Shown here piece by piece: positions 26,413 through 34,764 of a DNA stretch of 64,000 bases (positions within the stretch are counted from its first letter, which is position 1; the number at the start of each line of letters is the position of its first letter). Location of the stretch: positions 310,001 through 374,000 of the forward strand of contig NZ_PDJC01000001.1 in assembly GCF_002563675.1 (NCBI RefSeq), given 5' to 3'. Made by a program: the position numbers and the translations under genes. This DNA comes from Propionicimonas paludicola. GTDB lineage: Bacteria; Actinomycetota; Actinomycetes; Propionibacteriales; Propionibacteriaceae. The notes beneath the pieces were generated by a model. That model made no database searches, was not told where the DNA came from, and saw only the letters and a list, made by a program, of their open reading frames with translations.

Positions 26413-28080
26413 TCAGCCGAGGATCTTGCGGTGGTCTTGTGAAGAGTCGGTCGGCGGGAGGTGCAGCCACACCGCGCAGTCCGGTGCGAGCCGGTGCTGG
26501 TGGAGCGGCTGGCTGGCGAGGATCACCGAGGCGGCAGGGAGGTCCAGGTCGTGTGCGCTGAGGTTGGCGATACAGACCAACCGGCCACGGCTGAATGCGA
26601 CCACGTCGTCGCCTAGGTTCAGCCAGTCGAGGGGAGCCAGAGGATCTATGGCGCTGCGGCGCAGCCGGAGAGCGTCGCGATACAGCCACAGCATCGAGGA
26701 CGGATCGTCGGCCTGCGCCCATGCGGCGTACCGGCCCCACCAGTCCGGCTGGGGCAACCAGGCCGGGGCCGGATCCTCGGGATCGGAGAACCCGAAGTTC
26801 GCCGCCGGATCGGAGGTCCAGGGCAACGGCACTCGACAACCGTCTCGGCCAGGGTCGGTTCCGCCGGACCGGAAGTGCATGGGGTCCTGAATGCAGGCCA
26901 GGGGCAGTTCCTCGTCTTCGGGAAGGCCGAGTTCGTCGCCCTGGTAGAGGTACAGGCAGCCGGGCAGCGCCGCGGTGATCAGGCAGGCGGCGCGGGCCCG
27001 CCGAGTGCCGAGCGCCAGGTCGGTCGGGGTGCCGAACCGCTTGGCGAGGAAGGCGAAGGAGCTCTCCTCGCGTCCGTAGCGAGTCACCGGGCGGGTCACG
27101 TCATGGTTGGACAGCACCCAGGTTGTGGGCGCTCCGACGCTCGCGTGTGCAGCCAGCGTGGTCTGGATCGACTGGCGCAGTGCCGGGGCGGACCAGGGCT
27201 GAGCCATGAAGTCGAAGTTGAACGCCGTGTGCATCTCCTGATCGCCGAGGTATGCGGCGAAGCGCTGCGTGTCCGGCAGCCAGATCTCGCCGACCAGCAC
27301 CCGCGGCGGATCGTAGGAGTCGGCGATCGTGCGCCACGAGCGGTAGACCTCGTGGATCGCGTCTCGATCGATGAAGGGGTGCCCACCGGGTGCGATCGCA
27401 GCCTCGTCGGCCGGCACCTCCGGGAGGTCGGGGTCCTTGATGATCACTGCGGCCGAGTCGATCCGGATCCCGGCGACGCCGCGGTCGAACCAGAACTTCA
27501 GGACGGCCTCGTGCTCGGCACGGACGTCCGGGTGGTTCCAGTTCAGGTCGGGCTGCTCCGGGGTGAACAGGTGCAGGTACCAGTCGCCGGGGGTGCCATC
27601 GGGGTTGGTGGTCCGCGTCCACGTGCTCCCCTGGAAGCTGGAGACCCAGTTGGTGGGCAGTTCGTCGCCGCCCGGGCCGCGCCCAGGCCGGAACCAGAAC
27701 CGGTCCCGCTCCGGAGCGCCGGGGCCGGCCGCGAGCGCGGCCTGGAACCACTCATGGGCAGAGGAGATGTGATTGGGGACGATGTCGATGATCGTCCGGA
27801 TGCCGAGGGCGTCCGCCTCCCGGATGAACGCCTCCGCCTGGGCCAGGTCGCCGAAGGCCGGATCGATCTGCCGGTAGTCGGCGACGTCGTAGCCGCCATC
27901 GGCGAGGGGCGAGAGGTACCACGGGGTGAGCCAGACCGCGTCCACGCCGAGGTCGTGGAGATAGGGGAGCCGACTGCGCGCACCGGCCAGGTCGCCGGTG
28001 CCGTCACCGTTTCCGTCCGCGAAGCTGCGCGGATAGATCTGGTAGATGACGGCACTTCGCCACCAATCAGCGGTCGGCAT
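26413..28080 (-). CDS. GH13 alpha-glucosidase (oligo-1,6-glucosidase type)
   Basis: The 555-residue cytoplasmic enzyme has the GH13 barrel: VIYQIYPRSFADGNGDGTGDLAG at the start, DIVPNH (99-104), the nucleophile Asp208 in GIRIDSA, acid/base Glu265 in LVGEIW, and the third acid Asp327 in SNHDVTR. QIYPRSF and the missing signal peptide fit intracellular alpha-glucosidases that hydrolyse imported alpha-glucosides. GAGGAGG about 10 nt upstream of ATG 28080 is a strong site. It is the first gene of the operon with the ABC importer and lies downstream of a LacI regulator. Confidence 0.94.
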   Translation of the reverse strand: MPTADWWRSAVIYQIYPRSFADGNGDGTGDLAGARSRLPYLHDLGVDAVWLTPWYLSPLADGGYDVADYRQIDPAFGDLAQAEAFIREADALGIRTIIDIVPNHISSAHEWFQAALAAGPGAPERDRFWFRPGRGPGGDELPTNWVSSFQGSTWTRTTNPDGTPGDWYLHLFTPEQPDLNWNHPDVRAEHEAVLKFWFDRGVAGIRIDSAAVIIKDPDLPEVPADEAAIAPGGHPFIDRDAIHEVYRSWRTIADSYDPPRVLVGEIWLPDTQRFAAYLGDQEMHTAFNFDFMAQPWSAPALRQSIQTTLAAHASVGAPTTWVLSNHDVTRPVTRYGREESSFAFLAKRFGTPTDLALGTRRARAACLITAALPGCLYLYQGDELGLPEDEELPLACIQDPMHFRSGGTDPGRDGCRVPLPWTSDPAANFGFSDPEDPAPAWLPQPDWWGRYAAWAQADDPSSMLWLYRDALRLRRSAIDPLAPLDWLNLGDDVVAFSRGRLVCIANLSAHDLDLPAASVILASQPLHQHRLAPDCAVWLHLPPTDSSQDHRKILG

Positions 28081-28110
28081 GACCTAGGGACCTCCTCGTC
28101 CAGAGCGACC

Positions 28111-28128
28111 GCACCCTCCGTTGGGTGC
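28111..28128. other. Inverted repeat in the alpha-glucosidase leader
   Basis: GCACCC-N6-GGGTGC, perfect arms, 31-48 nt upstream of the start codon. It could be an operator half of the regulatory region or a small leader hairpin. Confidence 0.4.
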
Positions 28129-28164
28129 GCAGCAAGATCAACGTAAGGGAACGACTGAAAGAAC

Positions 28165-28173
28165 GCAAGAACT
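28165..28173. promoter_or_regulatory. Candidate LacI operator half-site upstream of the alpha-glucosidase operon
   Basis: GCAAGAACT is identical to the 9-mer at 29266-29274 inside the palindrome at the LacI gene start. It lies about 90 nt upstream of the alpha-glucosidase ATG. Confidence 0.45.
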
Positions 28174-28208
28174 GGACAGTCACGTTATCAAATCGCGACA
28201 TGGCTCAG

Positions 28209-28234
28209 CGCGGGTCCAATGCAGTGGACCCGCG
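28209..28234 (-). terminator. Terminator after the LacI-type gene
   Basis: CGCGGGTCCA (28209-28218) and TGGACCCGCG (28225-28234) form a perfect 10-bp stem with a 6-nt loop just after the LacI stop at 28247. It separates the regulator from the downstream operon promoter. Confidence 0.75.
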
Positions 28235-28246
28235 GGACGGGGTGGA

Positions 28247-29269
28247 TCAGCGCTGGGCTGCGGTGGACGCGCGCACCACGAGCTCGGGCTCGAACAGCAG
28301 CGCCGGGCTGGTGCTCCCTGAGCCGAGGATCAGCTGGGAGAGGATCTCGACCGCTGCCCGACCCATCGGTTCGATGGGCTGACGGACGGTGGTCAGTGCG
28401 GGTTCGGTGGAGTTCATCAGTGCGGAGTCGTCATAGCCGACGACCGAGATCTGTTCGGGGACCTTCAGGCCGGCTCGCCTGGCCGCGCGAATGGCGCCCA
28501 GGGCGAGCATGTCGGACGCGCAGGCGATACCGGTCGCCCCGGCGTCGAGGAGCTGTGCGCAGGAGGCCTGCCCGGCCTCGAGCGAGTACTGGCTGTGCAC
28601 GATCAGCCGTGGGTCGACCTGGAGATGGTTTCGCTGCCAGTACTTCCGCGCCGCATCCAGCTTCAGCTGGGAGGGGACGTGGTCGGACGGGCCGAGCAGG
28701 ACGCCCACTCGCTCGTGCCCCAGCGAGTACAAATGGCCTAGTGCCTGCTCCATTGCCAGGGCGTCATCGCAGGCGACCTTGGCAAAGGGCATCGACTCGA
28801 TCGCCGCATTGACCAGCACCACGGGGAGGCCGAGGGAATGCAATCGGTCGTAGTGGCTGTGATCTGCCGCCCGCTCGGAGAACAGCCCGCCGACGAAGAT
28901 CACCCCGGACACCTGCTGGTCGAGGAGCAGGTCCACGTACTCGGCCTCGGTGATTCCGCCCGCTGAGCGAGTGCACAGCACAGGGGTGAACCGCTGTTGG
29001 GCCAAGGCGCCGCCGATCACCTCTGCGAAGGCCGGAAAGATCGGGTTGCCCAGCTCGGGCAGCACCAAGCCGACCAGCCGGTTGCGATCACCGCGAAGCT
29101 TGGTCGGTCGCTCGTAGCCCAGGACATCCAACGCGGTCAGGACGGCGTTGCGCGTTGCCTCCGAGACTCCCGGTCGCCCGTTGAGCACTCTGGAGACCGT
29201 TGCCTCGCTCACGCCGACTTTGTCGGCGACCACGGAAAGTCGACCAGCCATGGCCGACATCATATGCAA
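28247..29269 (-). CDS. LacI-family regulator of the alpha-glucoside operon
   Basis: The protein (up to 340 residues) has the LacI helix-turn-helix (LSVVADKVGVSEATVSRVLNGRPGVSEATRNAV), hinge and sugar-binding domain (GLVLPELGNPIFPAFAEVIGGAL). The start is uncertain: TTG 29269, ATG 29263, ATG 29260 and ATG 29251 are in frame and none has a good ribosome site. The ATG at 29251, right before GRLSVVADKVGVS, gives the most typical N-terminus. It is upstream of the GH13/ABC operon on the same strand and shares a 9-bp motif with that operon's promoter, so it is the probable repressor. Confidence 0.9.
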   Translation of the reverse strand: MHMMSAMAGRLSVVADKVGVSEATVSRVLNGRPGVSEATRNAVLTALDVLGYERPTKLRGDRNRLVGLVLPELGNPIFPAFAEVIGGALAQQRFTPVLCTRSAGGITEAEYVDLLLDQQVSGVIFVGGLFSERAADHSHYDRLHSLGLPVVLVNAAIESMPFAKVACDDALAMEQALGHLYSLGHERVGVLLGPSDHVPSQLKLDAARKYWQRNHLQVDPRLIVHSQYSLEAGQASCAQLLDAGATGIACASDMLALGAIRAARRAGLKVPEQISVVGYDDSALMNSTEPALTTVRQPIEPMGRAAVEILSQLILGSGSTSPALLFEPELVVRASTAAQR

Positions 29270-29277
29270 GAACTTGC
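29266..29277. promoter_or_regulatory. Palindromic operator candidate at the LacI gene start
   Basis: GCAAG-AA-CTTGC overlaps the earliest possible start codon of the LacI-type gene. Binding here would block transcription or initiation, which suits autorepression. Confidence 0.5.
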
Positions 29278-29317
29278 GCAGACTTTCGCAGTTGTGCTCA
29301 ACGAGGCGGTCTGTGGC

Positions 29318-29698
29318 TCAGGCGCCGGCCCGACACAGGCAGAACGGGTGGCCGGCCGGATCCAGGAAGACCCGGAAGCCGGTGCCCGGTTGATGCGGGT
29401 GCGTGCGGGCGCCGAGTAGGACGGCTGCGGACTCGGCGGCGTCCAGGTCGTCGACGGTGAAGTCGAGGTGCGCCTGTTGCGGCTGCAGCTGGCCGGGCCA
29501 GTCGGGCGGCTGGTAGTCGGACACCTGCTGGAAGGCCAGGGTGGTCGGCTGGCCGCTGTCCAGCTCGACCCAGTCGCTGTCGGCGTCCGGGTCGACGGCG
29601 ACCGGCCAGCCGGTCAGCGCTGAGTAGAACGAAGCAAGGCCGGCTGCGTCCGGGCAGTCCAGGACGAAGATCGGCGAACGTGCGATCGGAGTTGCCAT
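29318..29698 (-). CDS. VOC-family (glyoxalase-like) protein
   Basis: The 126-residue protein has a single vicinal-oxygen-chelate module pair: IFVLDCPDAAGLASFYSALTGWPV at the start and AHLDFTVDDLDAAESAAVLLGA followed by FRVFLDPAGHPFCL at the end, the usual glyoxalase/bleomycin-resistance-like signature of actinobacteria. Function unknown; metal binding is possible through His77 and the acidic residues. ATG 29698 lies 6 nt after a TAGCGT box, so it is leaderless. It is not clearly part of either flanking operon. Confidence 0.85.
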   Translation of the reverse strand: MATPIARSPIFVLDCPDAAGLASFYSALTGWPVAVDPDADSDWVELDSGQPTTLAFQQVSDYQPPDWPGQLQPQQAHLDFTVDDLDAAESAAVLLGARTHPHQPGTGFRVFLDPAGHPFCLCRAGA

Positions 29699-29704
29699 GG
29701 CCTC

Positions 29705-29710
29705 ACGCTA
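29705..29710 (-). promoter_or_regulatory. -10 box of leaderless VOC gene
   Basis: TAGCGT on the minus strand, 6 nt before ATG 29698. Confidence 0.65.
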
Positions 29711-29754
29711 GGCCGGAGTCAGCCGGTCCGGAAGAGCCGGTGAGGAGTTGCCGG

Positions 29755-30570
29755 TCAGCCCTCGGCTCGGACGCGATCCTCGGGCGTTTGCGGCCAGCCG
29801 CCGGTGTAGGTGCAAGCGAACGCACCCCGGCGCACTCCTGTGTCCAGAGCGGCCGCGACCTCTCCGGTGGCCAGGAAGCCGGAGATGTAGCCGGCCATGA
29901 AGGCGTCCCCGGCTCCGGTGGCATCCTTCGGTTGGATCGGCTGTGCCGGAAGTTGCCAGTGGCCCTCCCCGTCGCTGGCGTAGACCCCGTCGCCGCCCAT
30001 GGTGACCACGGCCAGCTGAGCGCCCCCTTCCAGCGCTCGTGTCGCGGCAGCTTCGACCGTGTCGGCCACCATCGCCGCAGAGAGGAAGGCGACCTCAAGG
30101 TGTTCGAAGCCCCGCGCCACCGAGCAATCCTGGCTGATCGGAAGCAGTGGGGCGATGTCGAACAGGCGCTGACGGAACGCCTCGGCCCGGGGCAGCATGC
30201 CGATGTGCACCCAGTCGGCCGAGGCGATCCGGAGCAGCGCCGCCTCATCGGGAACATACTCAGCGGTGACTCCGAAGTCTTCGTTTTCGAAGTGGCGGTC
30301 GCCGTTCGGAAGCACCCGAATCGTGGTCAAGGCGGTGACACCGGGCATCGTGACCACCGAGGCGACGTCCACGCCGCAGCGCTGCGCTTCGGCGATGACC
30401 AGCCGTCCGGGCTCGTCATCGCCGATCGCGCCGAAGTAGCTGACCTCGGCACCGAGCATCGCCAGCTGGACGGCGGTGTTCAGCGCGTCACCGCCGATCA
30501 GGTCGATGCCGGTGTCGAGGAAGCGATCGACGGTGTTGTCGCCGACCACAGCTACTTTGGCGCGAGGCAT
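29755..30570 (-). CDS. PfkB-family sugar kinase, fructoselysine 6-kinase (FrlD)-like
   Basis: The 271-residue ribokinase-fold enzyme begins KVAVVGDNTVDRFLDTG and has GGDALNTAVQLAMLGAEVSYFGAIGDD, ending with the PfkB catalytic motif DATGAGDAFMAGYISG (about residues 224-239) with its base Asp. The GDN...D start and small size resemble FrlD, which phosphorylates fructoselysine at O6. It is 17 bp downstream of the SIS-domain gene on the same strand and faces an ABC importer operon with a GntR/UTRA regulator, the gene set of Amadori-product catabolism. Another ketosamine or sugar is possible. Confidence 0.85.
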   Translation of the reverse strand: MPRAKVAVVGDNTVDRFLDTGIDLIGGDALNTAVQLAMLGAEVSYFGAIGDDEPGRLVIAEAQRCGVDVASVVTMPGVTALTTIRVLPNGDRHFENEDFGVTAEYVPDEAALLRIASADWVHIGMLPRAEAFRQRLFDIAPLLPISQDCSVARGFEHLEVAFLSAAMVADTVEAAATRALEGGAQLAVVTMGGDGVYASDGEGHWQLPAQPIQPKDATGAGDAFMAGYISGFLATGEVAAALDTGVRRGAFACTYTGGWPQTPEDRVRAEG

Positions 30571-30587
30571 GGGCTGGTGCTTTCGGT

Positions 30588-31595
30588 TCAGTAGGCGATC
30601 CGACGGTAGTACCGCCGCACGGTGAGCGGGTGACGGCGCTCATGCTCGATGTACACGCTGAGCCGCTCGCAGACGGTGGCCAGCACGGCCGGCGAGACCA
30701 GTGCGCGAGTCTCCGCATCGAGGCCGTCGAGGGCGAACTCGGCGGTGTCGATCACGACCAGCGAGTCGGTCACCTGGGGAGCGAACGCCTCGACCCGCTC
30801 GACGACGGCACGAGTCGCGTCCTCACCCTTGAGGGCGATCACGCTGACCCCCTTCTCCACCAGCTCGAGGGTGCCGTGGAAGAAGTCGGACGCATGAACC
30901 GGACGAGTCCGGATCCACTGCATCTCTTCCAGGATGCACATGGCGAAGTAGTATGCCTCGGCCCAGGTGTTGCCGGCGCTGGTGAAGATGTGGAAGTTCT
31001 CGTGATCGGCGAAGTGAACGCTCAGTTCCTGGGCCCGGGGCTCGAACTGGCGCTTGGCTTCCAGCAGCGCGTTCGGCAGTGCGTCCAGCTGGAGTACCAG
31101 CTTGTCGTAGTCGGCGTCGTCGGAAATGACGGCCTTGGCCAGCAGCAGGGACTGCACGTAGAAGGACTCGCTGGAGGTGTCGTCCGCGGCGAAGTTCACG
31201 ATGGAGTAGTCCGCGGCCTGGGCGACCGGGCTGTCGGCATGGCCGGTCATGGCCAGCACCTTCGCTCCAGCGGCATGGGCGTAGTCGATGATCTCGACTG
31301 CTTCCTTGGTCGTCCCGGACAGTGACGGGAGGACTACCAGCGAACCTGCACCGAGGTTCGGGGCGCCCTGGACGACCACCTCGGCGGGATACGCGAGGAA
31401 GCAGGGGACCGTGGACTCGCGTGTGATCAGGTCTGCAGCGGGCTGCATCAGAATCCCGGCGCCACCGGCGCCCAGGAAGTACACGTTACGAAGCCCGGTC
31501 GTCTGGAGTTCGCGCACCGCTGCACGAATCGGAGCGGCCTGAGCCACGGCGCCTGACTGGATCGCCAAGAAGCGATCCTCGTCCAGATTCAGCAT
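30588..31595 (-). CDS. Double-SIS-domain protein, fructosamine-6-phosphate deglycase (FrlB)-like
   Basis: The 335-residue protein has two SIS sugar-isomerase domains: the first with NVYFLGAGGAGILMQPAADL and VLPSLSGTTKEAVEIID, the second with FHIFTSAGNTWAEAYYFAMCILEEMQWI. This is the layout of FrlB/GfrF deglycases, which split phosphorylated Amadori compounds into glucose 6-phosphate and amine, and of GlmS-type isomerase halves. I start at ATG 31595 because AAAGG lies 6 nt upstream and the alignment with FrlB starts there; ATG 31640, 5 nt after a TAGGCT box, would add 15 residues. Confidence 0.83.
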   Translation of the reverse strand: MLNLDEDRFLAIQSGAVAQAAPIRAAVRELQTTGLRNVYFLGAGGAGILMQPAADLITRESTVPCFLAYPAEVVVQGAPNLGAGSLVVLPSLSGTTKEAVEIIDYAHAAGAKVLAMTGHADSPVAQAADYSIVNFAADDTSSESFYVQSLLLAKAVISDDADYDKLVLQLDALPNALLEAKRQFEPRAQELSVHFADHENFHIFTSAGNTWAEAYYFAMCILEEMQWIRTRPVHASDFFHGTLELVEKGVSVIALKGEDATRAVVERVEAFAPQVTDSLVVIDTAEFALDGLDAETRALVSPAVLATVCERLSVYIEHERRHPLTVRRYYRRIAY

Positions 31596-31640
31596 CTCTT
31601 GCCTTTCTGCATCAACTTGTCTGAGGACTGAATGAGTCAT

Positions 31641-31660
31641 CGGTGAGCCTAGGCTCGCCG
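31641..31660. promoter_or_regulatory. 20-bp palindrome over the FrlB-like gene promoter
   Basis: CGGTGAGCCTAGGCTCGCCG: arms CGG/CCG and GAGCCT/AGGCTC match perfectly with one mismatched pair. On the minus strand it contains TAGGCT, the probable -10. A regulator bound here would cover the promoter; the GntR/UTRA protein at 35656 is the obvious candidate. Confidence 0.5.
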
Positions 31661-31832
31661 AGGTCGGGTGTCAACGCTTCCACCCTTGATTACCGCGTGA
31701 TGTAACGATCTGGAGACTGTTGGTTGCAACTTTGTTCCGGGGTCTAGCGCGATGAGTTTCGAGGTGCAATCCTAGGCCGTGCGGCCAACTCATCAGAGTG
31801 CCAAGGTATGCATCAGAGGAATGGAGATACGG

Positions 31833-32537
31833 ATGAAGGCTGTGGTCACTGGATCGGCGAGCGGCATCGGCGCCGCCTGCGTGCAGGCCCTGGCTGAGGC
31901 CGGTTACGAGGTCCTTGGCTGGGATCTGAACTCGCCCGAACGGGTGGACGTGGCTTCGTCCGCCTCGGTTGCACAGGCTGCTGCGGGCGTCGGTGAACTC
32001 GATGCGGTGGTGCTGGCCGCCGGCGTCTCTCGGATGGCCCCGCTGCTGGAGACCACGGACGAGGACTGGAACTTCCAGATGGGAGTGAACGCCTTCGGCG
32101 TCTTCAACTGCGTGCGCGCATTGGCGCCCAAGGTTCGTCGCGGCGGATCGATCGTGATCATCGACTCGATGGGTGGCCTGCGTGGGGCTCCGTTCTTGAG
32201 CGCGTACTGCGCGTCCAAGTTCGCCGTGAGTGGGCTGATCGAGTCGGCAACCCCGGAACTCGCGGTTCACGGCATCCGGATCAACGGGGTATGCCCGATG
32301 TACGTGCGCACTCCGATGGAAACCAGGGAGCTGGCCTGGGAGGCCGAGCTGACCCACAAGACCCCTGAGCAGGTCTTCGCTGACTATGAGCGGACCACCC
32401 CCCTCGGCCGTGTGGCCGAGCCTGCCGAGGTCGCCAGCGTCGTCCGCTTCCTTGCGGGCGAGGAGAGCAGTTACCTGACCGGCGTCCTGCTGCCGGTCAG
32501 TGGTGGGGCGCATCTCGGCTTCACCGTGGACAACTAA
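31833..32537 (+). CDS. Short-chain dehydrogenase/reductase
   Basis: The 234-residue classical SDR has the cofactor motif TGSASGIG (residues 6-13), AAGVS, and the catalytic Ser/Tyr/Lys with YCASKFAVSGL. An NAD(P)-dependent alcohol or ketone oxidoreductase is expected. I chose ATG 31833 because GGAG lies 6 nt upstream; ATG 31821 is in frame just before it. It heads the plus-strand operon with a binding protein and two permeases, 23 bp before the binding protein gene. In E. coli frl the accessory enzyme is an epimerase, so an SDR here suggests a different modified substrate. Confidence 0.88.
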   Translation: MKAVVTGSASGIGAACVQALAEAGYEVLGWDLNSPERVDVASSASVAQAAAGVGELDAVVLAAGVSRMAPLLETTDEDWNFQMGVNAFGVFNCVRALAPKVRRGGSIVIIDSMGGLRGAPFLSAYCASKFAVSGLIESATPELAVHGIRINGVCPMYVRTPMETRELAWEAELTHKTPEQVFADYERTTPLGRVAEPAEVASVVRFLAGEESSYLTGVLLPVSGGAHLGFTVDN

Positions 32538-32560
32538 CGATTACCGAGGAAGGAACGCAG

Positions 32561-33838
32561 ATGGAGATAAGGCGCATGGGATCCTTCGGGTCCCGCGCGA
32601 TGGTCGCCCTCGGCTTGGCGGCCGCGTTGTCGCTGAGCGGCTGTGCGGTGTCGGCCAAATCGGAGACGCAAGACACGATCCGGGTGGTCGCTCAGGCTGG
32701 TGGCCCCGGTGAAGCACTCAAGGCGGCCGCTGAGGCCTACACCGCGGCTGGCAAGGGCAAGGTCGAGGTCGACCTCTACGACTACGACGCGGTCCGCGAG
32801 CGCACCGTCCTCGGCTTCAGCTCCGGCAAGGACAGCTACGACGTGATCGGCTTCGACTACCTGTGGATGCCGCAGTACATCAAGGACGGCTACCTCAGTC
32901 CGCTGGGCGACATGATCTCGGCCAAGAAGGACCTCAACGCCGCGGACTTCGTCCCCGCCTACACCAAGTGGGCCACCGTGGACGGCAAGCAGTACGGCAT
33001 CCCGTGGTTCGGCGCGGTCTACATGCTCTACTACCGCACCGACCTACTGAAGCAGGCCGGTGTGGAGGTCCCGAAGACGTGGGACGAGTACCTGGCTGCC
33101 GCGAAGAAGCTGCAGGAGAAGACCGGAGTCACCGGCACCACCCTGATCGGCAAGCGCGATGATCCCCTGATGTGCGAGTACTGGAGCCTGGCCTGGTCCT
33201 ACGGCGCCTCGATCCTGAACGCGGACGGCAAGGCCTCGACCATCAACTCGCCGGAGGCCACGAAGGCACTGGACGCCTGGAAGCAGGTGCTCGCCTACGC
33301 GCCCAAGGACGCTCTGGCCGCCGACTGGCCGGCCGCGGCCGCCGCCTTCTCCGAGGGCAAGACCGCGATGATGATCAACTTCTCCGACACCTCGGACGCA
33401 CTGATCGCCGACACGTCCGCGGTCAAGGGCAAGGTCGGCTTCGCCGCCTTGCCGGCTGGACCGACCGGCAAGAGCACCCCGAACCTGGGTGGCTGGGGCC
33501 TGGGTATCTCGGCCAAGGCCAAGAACCAGCAGGCCGCCTTCGACTTCGTCTCCTGGGTGACCAGCGCCGAGCAGCAGAATGCGGCCCTGGCCAAGGGAGG
33601 CTCGCCGAGCCGGGTGTCGGTGCTCAGTGATCCGGCCAACCAGCAGAGCCACCCGTACTTCGCGGCAGCTCTGCAGAACTACCAGAACGCGATCTACTTC
33701 CCGGTCACCCCGGCGTGGGTCGACTGGGAGGCGGCCATCGCGCCGGCACTGTCGGAAGGGATGAGCGGCAAGGTCTCGACGCAGGAGGCAGTCAAGAGCG
33801 CCTCTGAGCGCCTCGACGCGGAGCTCGCCAAGGGCTGA
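32561..33838 (+). CDS. Extracellular solute-binding lipoprotein of ABC importer
   Basis: The 425-residue protein has a lipoprotein signal (MVALGLAAALSLSGCAVS, lipobox LSGC with Cys near residue 28) and a type 1 sugar-binding fold (VVAQAGGPGEALKAAAEAYTAAG; FDYLWMPQYIKDGYL; FGAVYMLYYRTDLLKQAGV). AAGGA 6 nt upstream fits ATG 32561. It ends overlapping the next permease start by 1 nt. The ligand is probably the same compound processed by the FrlB/FrlD-like enzymes across the divergent promoter. Confidence 0.92.
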   Translation: MEIRRMGSFGSRAMVALGLAAALSLSGCAVSAKSETQDTIRVVAQAGGPGEALKAAAEAYTAAGKGKVEVDLYDYDAVRERTVLGFSSGKDSYDVIGFDYLWMPQYIKDGYLSPLGDMISAKKDLNAADFVPAYTKWATVDGKQYGIPWFGAVYMLYYRTDLLKQAGVEVPKTWDEYLAAAKKLQEKTGVTGTTLIGKRDDPLMCEYWSLAWSYGASILNADGKASTINSPEATKALDAWKQVLAYAPKDALAADWPAAAAAFSEGKTAMMINFSDTSDALIADTSAVKGKVGFAALPAGPTGKSTPNLGGWGLGISAKAKNQQAAFDFVSWVTSAEQQNAALAKGGSPSRVSVLSDPANQQSHPYFAAALQNYQNAIYFPVTPAWVDWEAAIAPALSEGMSGKVSTQEAVKSASERLDAELAKG

Positions 33839-34764
33839 TGGTGGAGTCTGTGACAGGACGGGACTTGGTGCGCCGCAAGCGGCGCACCAAGTCCGCCATC
33901 GCCGCCTGGGGCCTGCTCGGACCAGCCCTGCTGTTGATCCTGCTGCTGCGCTTGGTGCCCATGCTGATGGCGGTCGGGCTGAGCTTCACCGACACCAACT
34001 TCACCAGCACGGCAGCGGCCCAGTTCGTCGGTCTGCAGAACTACGCGACGGTGCTCGGCTCGGAGGACTTCCAGTCTGCGTTGGTGGTCACAGTGGCCAT
34101 CGTGCTGCCGGCCCTGGTGCTCGAGATGGGCATCGGTCTGGCCATCGCGCTGTGGCTCAACCGTCCCACGGCCGGACGAAAGGCGGCCCGCGCCGTCATG
34201 TTGGTGCCCTATCTGCTGGTGCCGGTGGTCATCGGCAACTTCTTCCGGATGTTCTTCAGCGCCCAGTTCGGCCAACTGAACTACTACCTGGCACTGCTCG
34301 GCCTGGACCCGCATGCCTGGCTGACCGACACCGGCACGGTGCGTTGGGCCGTGGTCGGAATGGAGGTCTGGCACACCACTCCCTTCGTGGCGCTGGTCAC
34401 CCTGGCCGGTCTGATGGGGCTCAGCAAGGACGTGATGGAGGCCGCCCTGGTCGACGGCGCGAACGCCTGGCAGCGCTTCACGCACATTCTGTTGCCGGCG
34501 CTGCTGCCGATTCTGGGAGCGGTGCTCGTCCTGCGCGGCATGGATGCGATTCAGCTCTTCGATGAGGTCTACGTGCTCACCGGCGGCGGACCGGGTCGGG
34601 AGACCTCGGTGATCAACCTGTACCTGTACCAGTTCGGCTTCCGGCAGTTCCGGATGGGGGAGACCTCCTCGGCGATCACATTGCTGATGGGGGCGATCAT
34701 CATGGTTGCCCTGATCGTCACGGTGATCCGTCGGCTGAACGAAGCGAAGGCGGTGCGGCGATGA
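33838..34764 (+). CDS. Sugar ABC transporter permease (MalF type)
   Basis: The 308-residue permease has six membrane helices and the EAA loop VMEAALVDGANAWQRFTHILLPALLPI (about residues 200-226). Its ATG shares an A with the binding protein stop (TGATG). It pairs with the permease at 34761. No ATPase is encoded nearby, so a shared ATPase is expected. Confidence 0.92.
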   Translation: MVESVTGRDLVRRKRRTKSAIAAWGLLGPALLLILLLRLVPMLMAVGLSFTDTNFTSTAAAQFVGLQNYATVLGSEDFQSALVVTVAIVLPALVLEMGIGLAIALWLNRPTAGRKAARAVMLVPYLLVPVVIGNFFRMFFSAQFGQLNYYLALLGLDPHAWLTDTGTVRWAVVGMEVWHTTPFVALVTLAGLMGLSKDVMEAALVDGANAWQRFTHILLPALLPILGAVLVLRGMDAIQLFDEVYVLTGGGPGRETSVINLYLYQFGFRQFRMGETSSAITLLMGAIIMVALIVTVIRRLNEAKAVRR

